In this document: positions 28,847-40,000 of the stretch, piece by piece | Numbering within the stretch: position 1 is the stretch's first letter | How the letters are laid out: every line of letters starts with the position of its first letter | NCBI RefSeq assembly: GCF_900496995.4 | Contig: NC_044006.1 | Span: 59,875,204 to 59,939,203 of the forward strand | Direction: 5' to 3' | From: Aquila chrysaetos chrysaetos | Taxonomy: Eukaryota; Chordata; Aves; Accipitriformes; Accipitridae | DNA: 64,000 nt | Position numbers and translations under genes: made by a program | Notes under the pieces: model-generated | What the model was told of the DNA's origin: nothing | What the model saw: the letters and a program-made list of their open reading frames with translations, nothing else | Databases searched by the model: none

Positions 28847-30299
28847 CTTACAAAACATGAAAAATAGGATAAGTAAAAAACAAAGGAAAGCTGAAAAGAG
28901 GAAATCTGGACAATGACTGAGCAGTTCCACCTTCTTATTTTGCGGCAATGATGTGTTTTTCCCAGCGTATTGTAAGCCACATCCAAAAAAGGTTATAAAT
29001 GAGCTCACACTCTTTGAAGCAAGCACTTTCTACTCATAACATAATCAGTTAAAGGACCGTCCACTTCCTCTCGAACATAGCTATGTTTCTAGTACTTGGG
29101 ACGTAACACGGGACTGCAGATGACTTTACTGGGCACAGGGAGGATGCAGGGGTCAGACTTTTCATATTATGCTGAAGACTACAGCATGTCAACATCTCTC
29201 CATGTCATGGCTAAATCTGCCCTACTTGTTGTTTTATTAGTCCAGTACAAATGAGTATTCTCCAGAGCTGCTGTGCCCAACCTCATCTGAATGAGATCAG
29301 TAGATACGCAGGTACAAAACTGACCATGACATGGAGAGCAGCTGTTGATCCTGAACTCTGTGGGTGTGAATTTTTCATTAGCAACACCTTGTCTCTGCTC
29401 CCCAGCTATCTAATAGCATTAACAAAATTTGCTGCAAACTTTTTTCATTTCTGTTACAGCAGTTAGCATTAGCAAATACGGAGCTTCTAGCAGCTATTCA
29501 GGTAACCAGCCATCTCTGTGGCTGATGACTTTTCTTCTGTCCTTTGCTAAGAAAGGACATTCCAACATTTATGCATTGCCTTCATTACACTGTCCAGCTT
29601 ACGTCCCACACAAGCAGACTGGGCCTGAAATGCCAGTCAGATCCTGGTGTGCTCTCTAACCATCCTGGTTGCTTTTCCAACATTTTTAAAGAGAATCACC
29701 TTCACTAATTAGGAGAGAATTTGCAGCACCAGTGAGGTGGCACATTCTTTTCCCCTACAGCTGAACACTGTTGATTTACATCAGCAACATATCTGTGATG
29801 GGCCCTCTTCAGGGGACACTGCAGGATGCAACGCTAAAGAGCAGGAGTCACAGGGACTTGAGAGAATGACTGACATTCTCAACCCATGTGTGAACCACCT
29901 TGACATAAAGCATGTGCAGGGCTATGCTACTATTTCAAAGTCACGCAACTGAGAAGTGCAGGGCATCACTGCAGCTGATTCATTGTCCTCCAGGGAACAG
30001 AACAACTTGCATAACAGGCGTTGATGAAACCATAGAAAGAACAAATCAAATGATGCAGAAACAAAGACTCTTGGGTATCGCAAGGCAGATTACCAATTAG
30101 AGTGGCAGCAATGTAGTTTGGTCCATCTAGCAACTGCAGAAAGATTGAGAGGTCATTAAGCAAATCAACCCCTCTCCCTCTTCACCACCTCCCAGCTAAA
30201 GAAGTTTAAACACAGATGGGTTTTAGAAACAGAACACACAATCACAACTTGACTATGTGACTTTATCTAAGTACAATATGACATAAGCACCCAACTTAC
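28847..30299 (-). other. PRTFDC1: PRTFDC1 intron 5
   Basis: 1,453 bp between exons 5 and 6. It contains the long-loop inverted repeat at 29.19-29.35 kb, listed separately. No other repeat or exon is recognised. Confidence 0.85.
29188..29346. repeat. Inverted repeat with a ~113-bp loop
   Basis: CTCTCCATGTCATGG at 29,196-29,210 is the exact reverse complement of CCATGACATGGAGAG at 29,324-29,338. Beyond a small bulge the outer parts (GTCAACA and TGTTGAT) also nearly pair, giving arms of about 22-27 nt. No target-site duplication is obvious. Confidence 0.7.
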
Positions 30300-30317
30300 C
30301 TCCACAATTAGAACATT
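30300..30317 (-). CDS. PRTFDC1: PRTFDC1 exon 5 (18-nt microexon)
   Basis: 18 nt coding NVLIVE, identical in length and in all six residues to HPRT1 exon 5. The minus strand shows TTTCTTTCAG before it and GTAAGT after it. It is the hydrophobic beta strand leading into the PRPP loop, and its last residue, Glu133, is the first of the acidic pair that contacts the ribose hydroxyls of PRPP. Both flanking introns are in phase 0, so skipping it would delete six residues without a frameshift. Confidence 0.95.
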
Positions 30318-31636
30318 CTGAAAGAAACAAACAAAAAGGAATACAATTACACAATATTCACAAACTAAAAGAAACAAATGTTTGAACACGTGAAATGAAG
30401 ATAGATAGGTCCATGTGCATATGTACAACACAGTAGGACACAAGGAGCGTCCTGCTTCATTTTTGTGCTCTGAAAAAGAGCCAGCCATAAGAGCAAGCCC
30501 TGCAGTCAGGAGCCACGACTTTATTTAGCTCTGTCTAGATTATCCTCTTCGTGCAAGAACAGATGTAGCTTCAGAAAATAAAATTAGATGAAAGAAATCC
30601 AAATGGGATGAGCTTCACTTCATTCCAGTGTGTCTAGCCATGTACTACAGTGTACTCTCTGGTTCGCTAAAATACTATTTCCAATGTTAATATGAGACTA
30701 CAGCAATAATATTCTTACTCTGAAATAAATGCTTTTCCTCCCACCCGCCAGAAACCTCACAGTAAAGGATTACGGGCCAAGTTGTACCATCCATTCTCAT
30801 ACTGTGAAGCACCCTCTTTCTCTTCAAATACTGCTGCTAAAATCAGTACTATTACTTGAAGAGAAGGGGAGTGGTCCAGTCAAGGGCAGTGATGTCAAGC
30901 CTTATGACAGCAGGATCACACAGGCTGATCTTTTTGCTGAAATGATTCATCACTGTTCCAGGAATCACAGTATCTAAGGAGACTTCTGTTCTTCTCTTAA
31001 AACCAATAATACGAAGTAATGTCCTTATTAGAAGATATAAAAATCTATTTATTAGTGGGCATTATCATATGCATGTTCAAAAGGATGGACTCTTACAATC
31101 TTGCATTAAGATCTACTTTCTGAGGTGAAACTTGCAATAGCAAGAGGAAAGTTATTTCACAAATACCTATATACTTATATATCTATCCCTGTGTACATCT
31201 TATATGCATGTGCACACTTTATGTCCTGCAAAACCTTGAGACAGATGGTCTCATATCCATGCAGTATTCACCAGACTAGCGTACATTCCACTTCCCTTCT
31301 GTCAGGCTTGCTGGCTTTGCTACATACATAATGTGGGGACTGCCTAACTTCCTTTTCCATCACAGAATCCCAAGGCTGGGATTTCTGAGGAAGACTCAAA
31401 CACCATGGAGAAGGAGTGTGTGAAGGGAGTGTGCTCATAAACCACACACCTTTGACAGTTTCATTAACTCGTATGTAAATCTTCTTTTAATCTTCAAAAC
31501 AGAAATTATTAATATAGATTATCCACATTTATATTCATACTGCAGTTCCTCGTAACAATCACAGTGCTTGGTAGGGAGACATAGCATGCTTCGTGCATCA
31601 ACCGCTGCAGAAACATGTTACCACACACTGTATTAT

Positions 31637-32510
31637 ACCTGGATGCTTCTGAAATGGCAAAACACTTGGTAAAGGTGTGGAGGCAACTCCCGGTAGTAGT
31701 TCAGCAGATGTCAGCAATGGAGATATCACTCAAGAAAGCCACTAATTTAGACTGAGCTCTGGTGGAATGTGTATTAATCTTGGAGGGTGTCTCCTTTTTG
31801 GTGTTTTCATAACAGGTTTCACTGGTGGTTATCCTGCTTGGCACTCCTGACTTTCAACCTCTCAGCTGTTGACACAAACAACTCTGGATCTGAAAGACCT
31901 AGTCCTGTGGAGGTAAAAAGTCAAAGGCCTCTTAAAAACAAAAGTCCAAAGATGCTCTGCCTCTAGAAATTTCTTCCTTCCTTCAAGAAAGAAAGTATAT
32001 CAGTCCTCTAGATAAGATGAAGAGACCAAAACCATGTTCAGGAGAACCTTATGACAGGTATGCAGGGACACATTTTCTTGAAGGAAGCCATTTCGATCCA
32101 AAAAGGGTTTGGCTCTCATCTGGCTTCCTGGATGGAGTCATAACTCGGAAAAACATTTCCAAAGACTAGCCCAGGACACCTGGGTCTGATGCCATAAGCA
32201 AATAACTTGATTCAGTTAGTGGACACCTTAAGGTTATGTGCAGGAGTAATGGTTTAACCATCCCCCAGGGAACTTGCACAGCTGGTGATATATGTAAATA
32301 TTTATGTGTATATATATACATATACACACATATATATATGATATAAAGAGAAGAGTTGACAAGGAAAGAACCTCACCCCACCTAAAGACGGAAATGAACT
32401 CCTTTAGTACCAGCAAACAGTCCAGGATGTCCACTATGACCTGACATCAGCCTGACACCCTGACCCATTCTGCCAGTTTTGTGCATCTCTTGCTGCTCTT
32501 CATACTGTTG
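31637..32510 (-). mobile_element. Decayed DIRS-like tyrosine recombinase relic
   Basis: Read on the minus strand, with several frame changes and stops, pieces of a DIRS-type tyrosine recombinase appear in order. QQYEEQQEM (32,510-32,484) and KLAEW (32,479-32,465) sit where the family has a Y..KW..F..WC start. DILDCLLVLKE (32,431-32,399) matches the N-terminal DILDFLL.LK motif. SLEMFFRVMTP follows at about 32.16 kb and FYLHRTRSFR at 31,918-31,889. Then comes CYENTKKETPSKINTHSTRA (31,814-31,755) with the catalytic HxxR box as HSTR, followed by AFLSDISIADIC, a stop, and LHTFTKCF (31,682-31,659), where the catalytic Tyr would be Phe. The span of about 870 bp fits a recombinase of about 280-300 residues. 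Family assignment is from remembered motifs. Confidence 0.65.
32284..32346 (+). repeat. TA/TG microsatellite
   Basis: AT-rich dinucleotide stretches (TATATATATACATATACACACATATATATATG-type, best at 32,305-32,345). It interrupts the recombinase relic just after its N-terminal motif, so it probably grew within the dead element. Confidence 0.85.
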
Positions 32511-32639
32511 ACAAGAACTTTCCTCCCAAAGCAAAAGCACAGATCTTGTAGCGACAAGACCTATCCAGCACCTATGGCATGACATGGGACATACCAAAAC
32601 CGACATGACTGCAAAGTCCTGCATTAGCAGACTGTGTCA

Positions 32640-33190
32640 GGGCTGGATGCTCCCTGAGTGAAGGGTAGGCATGAGCTGAGTACAATAACACAGCTGGCAG
32701 TGCAGGGGCCTCACCAGCCAGGGCCCAGCCCCACAGTGCCCCAGCGAGGGAAGCAGGCAGACTTGAGTCTTATTCAAACAAGAGTGCGTATCAGCAGGTG
32801 AGTTCACGGTGAGGAGGCAGATCTGAGGTCAAGCTGGGATGTCAATCCACAGGCTGGGATTGGGTCCAGTGAGAGTAACCATGATCAAACACAGCCCACT
32901 GATGTCCAGGCAGGTCCATAGTGATGAGACAGGTCCAAGGTTAAACTGGGAAGTCAGTGTGTGAGTTAGGGTCTGGATCAACACCTGTAGTAATGTACAG
33001 GCATGGCTGTAGCTGAGCTGAAGATTGGTATCCATACCAATGGATACCTGAGCAGGGCTCAGGCATGGACTAAAAGCCCAGGGTTGAGCTGAACTGAGGC
33101 TCCTGTGCCCACAGGTGTGGGTAGGGGCCCCAAGTGACACAGGTCATGGCCATTAAGGCCTATTACTGCACGCAGGGCCATGACTGATTG
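32640..33190. repeat. GC-richer repeat with two diverged ~110-bp units
   Basis: The segment is clearly richer in G and C than its surroundings. A stretch starting near 32,811 (GTGAGGAGGCAG, then AGGTCAAGCTGGGATGTCA) recurs in diverged form near 32,920 (GTGATGAGACAG, then AGGTTAAACTGGGAAGTCA), a period of about 110 bp. The minus-strand 103-codon open frame over it looks like a by-product of the repeat. I suspect part of an LTR or an old minisatellite but cannot name the family. The boundaries are approximate. Confidence 0.45.
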
Positions 33191-33389
33191 AGAGAAAAGC
33201 ATAGTCCTGGGACATTTCATTGATAGACAAATACATTTCTTTGCTACGACAGCTGCTTCAGCTATCCTATCATGAGCAGCAATAGGAATTCTCTTGCTTA
33301 CTCACAAGTGGAAATCATAAAATTAGACAGAATGAGGGGACAGCAGCCTCCCTGGCCATGTCATTGGGATTAAACCAATAGGGAGGAGC

Positions 33390-33497
33390 AGACTTTACTA
33401 ACTTGTGAGAAAAAAATCCTAGACATTATAGACGTTAATAGAAAATGGGGCTGAGGAGACCATGAAAAGTCATCAAGACTATTCCGTTGGCCCGAAG
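33390..33497 (-). pseudogene. Possible RT scrap of the DIRS-like element
   Basis: On the minus strand, LRANGI (33,497-33,480) is followed after a frame change by SLDDF (LDD at 33,477-33,469), and 47 nt further by LGFF..HK..KS (33,422-33,390). DIRS reverse transcriptases have LR..GI....YLDDWL and then LGF..N..KS. The order and rough spacing fit, and it lies upstream of the recombinase in the expected gag-RT-YR order. Each match is short and chance cannot be excluded. Confidence 0.25.
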
Positions 33498-33722
33498 AAA
33501 CAACTTAAAACTATCCCTCACAGATACCTGATTTACCTGTTCTTGAACATGGTGAGGACTTCAGAACTTCCCCAGGCAATGTGTCTCAGTGCCTCATTAT
33601 CTAAGAGCAAAAAACTAAGTTAGAAAACTTCTGCTGCTATTTGACCTGAACTTGTTTTGCAGTGGACATAGAAAAAGCTTTATTTTCTTCTCTTTTTAAG
33701 TTCTTCTATATTTGAAGATGGA

Positions 33723-34090
33723 TGTGTTTCCTCAGTTTCCTCTTCTTCAGATTAAACAACCCCTATTTATTAAAAATTTTCTCACAAGTTATATTTTCTA
33801 GGTTTCTGATCATTCTTTTGTTCTCCTCTAGAACCTGTCCGGTTGGTCAGAATCCTTCTCCAGTTGTGGTGCCCCAAACCAGAGGGAAGCCTTTTCCAGT
33901 GTCGAGAAGAATAAAAGAACCACTTTGTATGCTTTACAAATAATCCTCCTTTCTATATATTCCAGTACAACAGTTACATCTTTTATAAAGGCATGCTGTT
34001 GTCTCATGTGCAACTTGTGATCCACCTATTGTCTCCAGTTCAGAAATTTTGCTTAGTCAGTCCTTCCTCACTTGCGTTTATGCAAAAGAT
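33723..34090 (-). mobile_element. Old CR1-family LINE relic
   Basis: On the + strand, 'cctcagtttcctcttcttcagattaaacaa', 'tctaggtttctgatcattcttttgttctcctctagaacct' and 'ctcatgtgcaacttgtgatccacctat' follow, in order, the antisense of an old amniote CR1 ORF2 consensus. No frame longer than about 70 codons survives. It covers a more 5' part of the LINE than the 11.5-kb relic, so the two need not come from one event. Ends are approximate. Confidence 0.65.
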
Positions 34091-35263
34091 TACTTCTATA
34101 TAAACACAGAAGTTAGTATTCATCTTTATTGTCATTACATGTCATTATTTGAACCAAATTCTTAAAATAATTTCTTAAGATCATAATACTATCTTGTAGT
34201 ATTTTTCCAGGTAGTATCACTAGCATTAAATGCTAATTCCATCTTTTAAATCATGAATTAAATATTGTATAGTCCCTGGAGAACATGCTTGAATGCATCA
34301 AGCCTGACAGTGAAGCATAATTAACTGTTTCTTGAGAACAGCTTTCCAACCAGTTATACAACTGTCTAATAGAAATTTAATCTTGTCTACATTTCCTTAT
34401 CACAAATGACTCATATGAAGGAAAGAAGATTTAGATGGATCCAGACATGCCTGAAGGGTTTGTCTGGCCACAAGAGTGATAGTCACCTGCACATGACTTC
34501 AGCTGAAGCGTAAGATCTCATATTTATTGACTAACTTGAGAAGGAAGGATATTGGTGGACTCCGAAACTGTCTGACCAGCATTCCGTTATTCTTGCCTCT
34601 TCTCCTCAGAGTCAAGGCGTCCAACAGTTGCAAATGATATGCATTGGAATATTTGGTCCTTTGAAAGTCCCTTTAATGTGACAGTTGTCTAGGTCAGGAA
34701 ACACAGATTTTGTTTTGTATTATGCATATTCTCATTACTTCCAGAACATTGATGAGGATTTTCTGTGCTATGGAGAAATCCTGTATGTAAGGACTTTGTA
34801 GTGGAAAAGCCACTACAAAATATTTAAATATAAACACATTTTGTATATATAAATAAGCAGAGATCCTGATCTTTGAGAGTGATACATTAATCCCTGTTTT
34901 GATTAGGCAGGGTTACTGTGACTAAAGTCACCATACTTTATTTAACTGAAGGCATTCAAAATGATTTGCCATCCTCTGGTACCAGAAACCATCTCCTACA
35001 AAATGACATGATGTGCTGAGAAACTGACTGTATTGCTGCCTATCCCCCACCTTTCTCTTGTTGAAGCAGGTTACTGATAGAAGGGTTCCAGAAAAGGGAC
35101 GGCATAGCAGAGTAGTAGAGGAACAAACTGCCAAGAAATCTTTTGATATACAGTATCCAAGACTAGATAGTGGTGATGTGTAACTAAAACTGGTTGAAAT
35201 AGATTAGCTTATCCTTGAGCAGATGGATAGGAGATAAAAGAAGAAAGCAATGGATACAACAAA

Positions 35264-35433
35264 TTAGTACATTATCAGTAATGTCACCATCATCCTAAAT
35301 GCACAGCTGGCCGCATCCAGCATGTCTTGCGAAAGGTCACAGTTATGTGAAGGACCATATTCAGCTTCACCACAAAATCCACCTGTGAGCTGGTGGGCAG
35401 GAGACTGGTGAAACTCATCAGTTTGTGGTGCTA
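35264..35433 (-). pseudogene. Possible DIRS Gag scrap
   Basis: A 56-codon open stretch on the minus strand includes QDMLDAASCAFRMMVT, which resembles the DALDAADSAAR.MAT..VMRR core of DIRS Gag proteins. It lies 5' of the RT-like and recombinase pieces on the same strand. A second short match, LVARQTLQACLD at 34,474-34,439, fits the same Gag region, so at least one of the two is chance or a second copy. This is a weak call. Confidence 0.2.
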
Positions 35434-36049
35434 CGGCAGTAACTGATAGCTAGAAAATGATAGGAAGCTAAAGGATGCTGAAAAACAGATCTTTTTTCAA
35501 GTATGTGTGTTTGAAGCTCCTGTACCACATAGATCAAGACTGTTTTGTCCTTTCAGATATATCTGAGGTAATTGCAGAGGAGGAAACCACATGAAAAGAA
35601 AAGTAATCCGGTCTTCTGGCATGCATTTAATATTTCTGTCTATTTTTGGAGCTTGGAGAACAGGAAATAGGAATATTTACTGACATGTTGACTAGACTGA
35701 GGATAGCTTAACTTCTGAGTAGACCCATCTTTACCAATACAATCTGTGAAGTGCATCCAGAAATCTGATAAAGGTGCTAATATATCTTACAGTAAGACAT
35801 AGAAAACAGTCGGTTTTTTAAAATATGTCCTGGAAAGATTTCTTATATAGTTCAAACAAAGAAGGGGCGGTGGCTCAACTCTCAGAGTTTGAAACTCTCT
35901 TCTACTGAGTCGTTGCAAGAGAATCAGGAGCTTTCATTGCTGATGGATCAGAGGGATGGTTGGGAGCTGATAGATATGGATGACTCTGATTCATCCTGTG
36001 CTTACAGCTGTTTCTACCAGGTAGCTAGCAGGAAGTAGGCTGGTGCAAT

Positions 36050-37010
36050 ATAGAATCATAGAATGTCTCAAGTTGGAAGGGGCCTATAAGGATCATTAAG
36101 TCCAATTCCCTGCTCCTCGCAGGACGACCTAAAACTAAACCATACGACTAAGAGCATCATCCCGATGCTCCTTGAACTCTGACAGGCTTGGTGCCATGAC
36201 CACTTCCCTGGGGAGCCTGTTCCAGTGACCAACCACCCTCTCAGTGAAGAACCTTTTCCTAATGTCCAATCTGAACTTTCCCTGATGCAGCTTCATTCCA
36301 TTTCCTTGTGTCCTATCACTGGTCACCAGAGAGAGGAGATCAGTGCCTCCCCCACCGCTGTCCCACTTGAGGAAGTTGTAGACTGTGATGAGGTCACCCC
36401 TCAGCCTTCTCTTCTCCATACTGAACAAACCAAGTGACCTCAACCGCTCCTCGTAAGTCTTGCCCTCGAGACCTTTCACCATCTTGGTCGCCCTCCTCTG
36501 GACACACTCTAACAGTTTGATGTCCTTCTTGCATTGAGGTGCCCAAAACTGCACTCAGTACATGCCAGTGCAGGGTAGAGTGGGACAATCAGCTCTCTTG
36601 ACCGGCTAGCTATGCTGTGCTTGATGCACCCCAGGAGTCGGTTGGCCCTTTTGGCTGCCAGGGCACACTGTTGACTCATATTCAACTTGCCATCAACCCA
36701 AACCCCCAAATGTCTTTCCGTGGGGCTTTTCTCCAGCCTCTCATCCCCCAATTTGTACGTATAACCAGGACTACCCCATCCCAGGTGGAGAATCCAGCAC
36801 TTGCTCCTGTTAAATTTCATACAGTTGGTGATTGCCCATCTCTCTAGCCTATCCAGATCTCTCTGTAAGGCCTCTCTACCCTCAAGGGAGTCCACAGCTC
36901 CTCCTGGTTTAGTGTCATTGGCAAACTTACTTATGTACATTCAATTCCTGTGTCCAGATCATTTACAAAAATGTTAAAGAGCACTGGCCCTAAAATTGTA
37001 CTCTGTGTTT
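36050..37010 (-). mobile_element. CR1 LINE, 5'-truncated, frameshifted
   Basis: The 3' end lies at about 36,050, where the + strand starts ATAGAATCATAGAATG, the two octamers typical of avian CR1. Two minus-strand frames (36,940-36,509 and 36,554-36,135) cover the end of ORF2: the last part of the reverse transcriptase and the C-terminal region ([25 protein letters not shown]). They are in different frames, so a frameshift lies at about 36.53 kb. The RT box that should read FADD reads FAND (Asn codon at 36,917-36,919). The 5' break is at about 37,010. The element is dead on arrival or soon after. Confidence 0.93.
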
Positions 37011-40000
37011 TTAAATGCAAAGGGGTGCTGTGCAGTTTAAAATTCTCCAGTTTTGAGTGATCAGGGTGCACGCAACTTGTGACTCTGCACATGGACATTT
37101 GCACTGAGCAGAAATATTATTTGTGGTGTGAACTGGATCTACTCAAAAATAAAATTTGTGTTTTCATATCCTCTTTTAGACAGTAGTAGAAATGGTTCAT
37201 AGCAGCATGTCTTGGGACATCTGCAAAAAGCAGGAGGTTTTTGAGAATATTGGTACTATGTAAAATGAAGAAGAAATGCTTTCTAATCCCTGCATTCCAT
37301 GTGAATTTGTCTCTCATGTTAAAGAGACACATTTTGACTTTCAATGTATCTGTGAATTTTAAAATTTTTAATAATGGACTGGAAACCTGCAAAAATTGAA
37401 AATCTGTAGTTTACTGCTTTTCAAAGCCTCATGAGCTTATATACAGCAAGAAAGTAAGTTGTTGTTATTATACACATAAGAAAAATCCTGACTTGTTACA
37501 AGCTGAAAAATACTCCGGCACTGAGTCAATACGTTTCTATTGTTTACCTTCCCACAGGTCAGTAATAAATCAAACAATGTCAGCCAACAAGACCAAGCAG
37601 AGTAATGACATCATGTATGCCTCCTGCCTGACAGTAGTAAGTGCTATGGAAACTATTTTTCACCTTACTGGAAAAGAATAATAATTTTTTTCTAGATTTT
37701 GATTTCATGTTCCATTTAGAAGACTGATTTCAAAGGAAAAATCACTATGTTTTGAAATTAGCACTGAATAAAAGTTTGAGGGAAAGTGTCTTTGAATTCA
37801 CATAAAATGTAAAATTTTAACAAGGTACAATGCTAAGTTGCAGATTTAGAAAGGGGGAGTATTTCCTGGAAAGCAGAAACTCTACTTAAGTAATCAAATA
37901 AACAACCATACTTAATGCAATACTACAGCTAAGAGGACAAATACAGCCCTTGCTTTTATAGCAAGAAAATCAGATATACAAAGAGGGTATTTTCTCCTTA
38001 AATGTTTACTCATAAAATCAGTAGAATAACTTGCACACATTTTTTTTCAAAAAGCTGTTAAAAAAGAAAACAAAACAGAAAGAACTTAAGACTGAGAAAA
38101 GAAGAATGATTTGAGACCTAGAAAAAAACACCTTACAGTGAAGTAAGGTTTGTAGCATGAAGTAATAGCTTTTATTTAATTAACAGCCCAGTTCCCAGTG
38201 GGAGAACATTTTTCACAAAAGAACTTTGACCTTTCAGCCCAAAACCTCAAAGAGACCACAAAATACCTTCAACAGCTGAGCCTGGGAACAAAAATTCAGA
38301 ACTGCTGTGTGCACTAGAAATCATGGACTCAATAAAATACTGGCTTTACAGCACATTATAATCTTCTACTGCAGCTGACCTCCAACTCATTTATCAGTGT
38401 TCCACAGCTGATAATTTGCTCTCTTATTTTAGCTCAGAGGAATTCTTAACATTTTTATCTCCCCTTTGGTCATAGGGCAGGTGATCATGTAGGGCAATCA
38501 CTTTTTTCTCCCAAATTGTCTGATTACCACATTAGGTTAAAATTAAGAGTTTCTTTCAATGTGTACTTAGCTTGAAGTTTGATGATTCTTTTCAGACCAA
38601 CAGAAGGATCTGCATGCTTGAAATTTTGTTTCTTCCTATTGTATCAATTGCCTAGTATTCATTTCCTGTTACTAATCCTACCTTCAAACCTTGTCTCATT
38701 TATAGCCTACAGTATGCCAGTACTTTACAGCAGGCTCCCAAGGTATTAGTTTATCTAAAAGAAGCTCAAGTAATGACTCGATGGTAGGCAAATATGCAAC
38801 CATATGGCAATATAAATTTGATAATGACAAGCTGCTCAATCTAGTAGGCAAAGGTATTAAAAAACGCAACAGCAAAAGGCAAAAAGCTATCCAAATTCAG
38901 AAGAGAAAATTAGGTTCACCATTTTAGCAGTGATGACAGTTGACTGTTGGTAAAACATGACTGAAGTACGGAGGCTTCTCCATTAAGTCTTTAAATCAAA
39001 ATAGTTGGTAGCTCAAAAGAGAAACGGCAGGCACAGTGAAGAAATTATCATTTGGAACCCTTCAATCTAATTACCCAGAAGTTCAGACAAGAATGTAATG
39101 GTGCTTTTGGACCTTAAAATATAGGAATCTCTAAACAAAGCTCTGTTTCTGATCAGGCCAAATAACTATACTAAAAAAAACCCAACCCAACAAACCCCAA
39201 AAACCTTAATGTGGCAAGAGTTGCAGAAATTTTTAAGGAAGCAATTAAAAAAGGCAGATTTACCTAAGTCTTTTAAAGCTCATTGAAGGTAAGGAGGTAG
39301 CAAGCTTAAAAGAAAGAACTTTTTCACATGTTACATCCTTGCTATAGGATCTTGTGGGACTAGAGGCATAACTGGATTTAGAAAGAGATGACACAGACAT
39401 GGATAACAGTTCTAGCACTGGATGTATTCAGAATGATAGTCCAGATGTAACTTGGATTGTGGAAGTCTCTGTTCTTGCTGTTTTTCATATAACCTTTCCC
39501 TAATAAAATTCCAGTTATCTGCTGCTGAAGACATGATACAAGCCTAGATTGACCCTTCATCCTATTTAGTATGGTCATAATGGTGGTCTTAAAGTGGAGA
39601 AAATACATGGAAATTGGGAATGATGGAAATACTTTTATCTTCAAGTCCCCACTGGTGTCCTGAGTTCCTTCCTCTCCCCTTGGACAGAACTATTCTTAAA
39701 CTATTTGGGGACACATCTAACATATTATTAGCTATACCGGCTTGTAAAGTATGCATGAATACACAATTGCTGGAAAACGTGAGTTCTCTTATACATCCAG
39801 TTCCACATCCAGATGAAGGCATATTTGTAAAAAATAAAAGACTAAAAAAAAGATACAGTCCCTTTTTACCTATCTCTATTTCTTTTTTTGAGGGGGAGGT
39901 GGAAGGCTACAAAATAGTGTATTTTCATTCCCTTTAGTTCAATTTCCATTCAGAAGTCTGCATTTTCAGTTAGATTATTTCTAAAGACACCTTCTTACCA

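Noticed and set aside
33024-33048. Overlapping palindromes ATTGGTAT/ATACCAAT and GGTATCC/GGATACC
   Set aside because: Short, inside the GC-rich repeat, no known site; likely by-product of that repeat.
35883-35897. 15-bp palindrome AGAGTTTgAAACTCT
   Set aside because: Expected by chance at this length in 64 kb.
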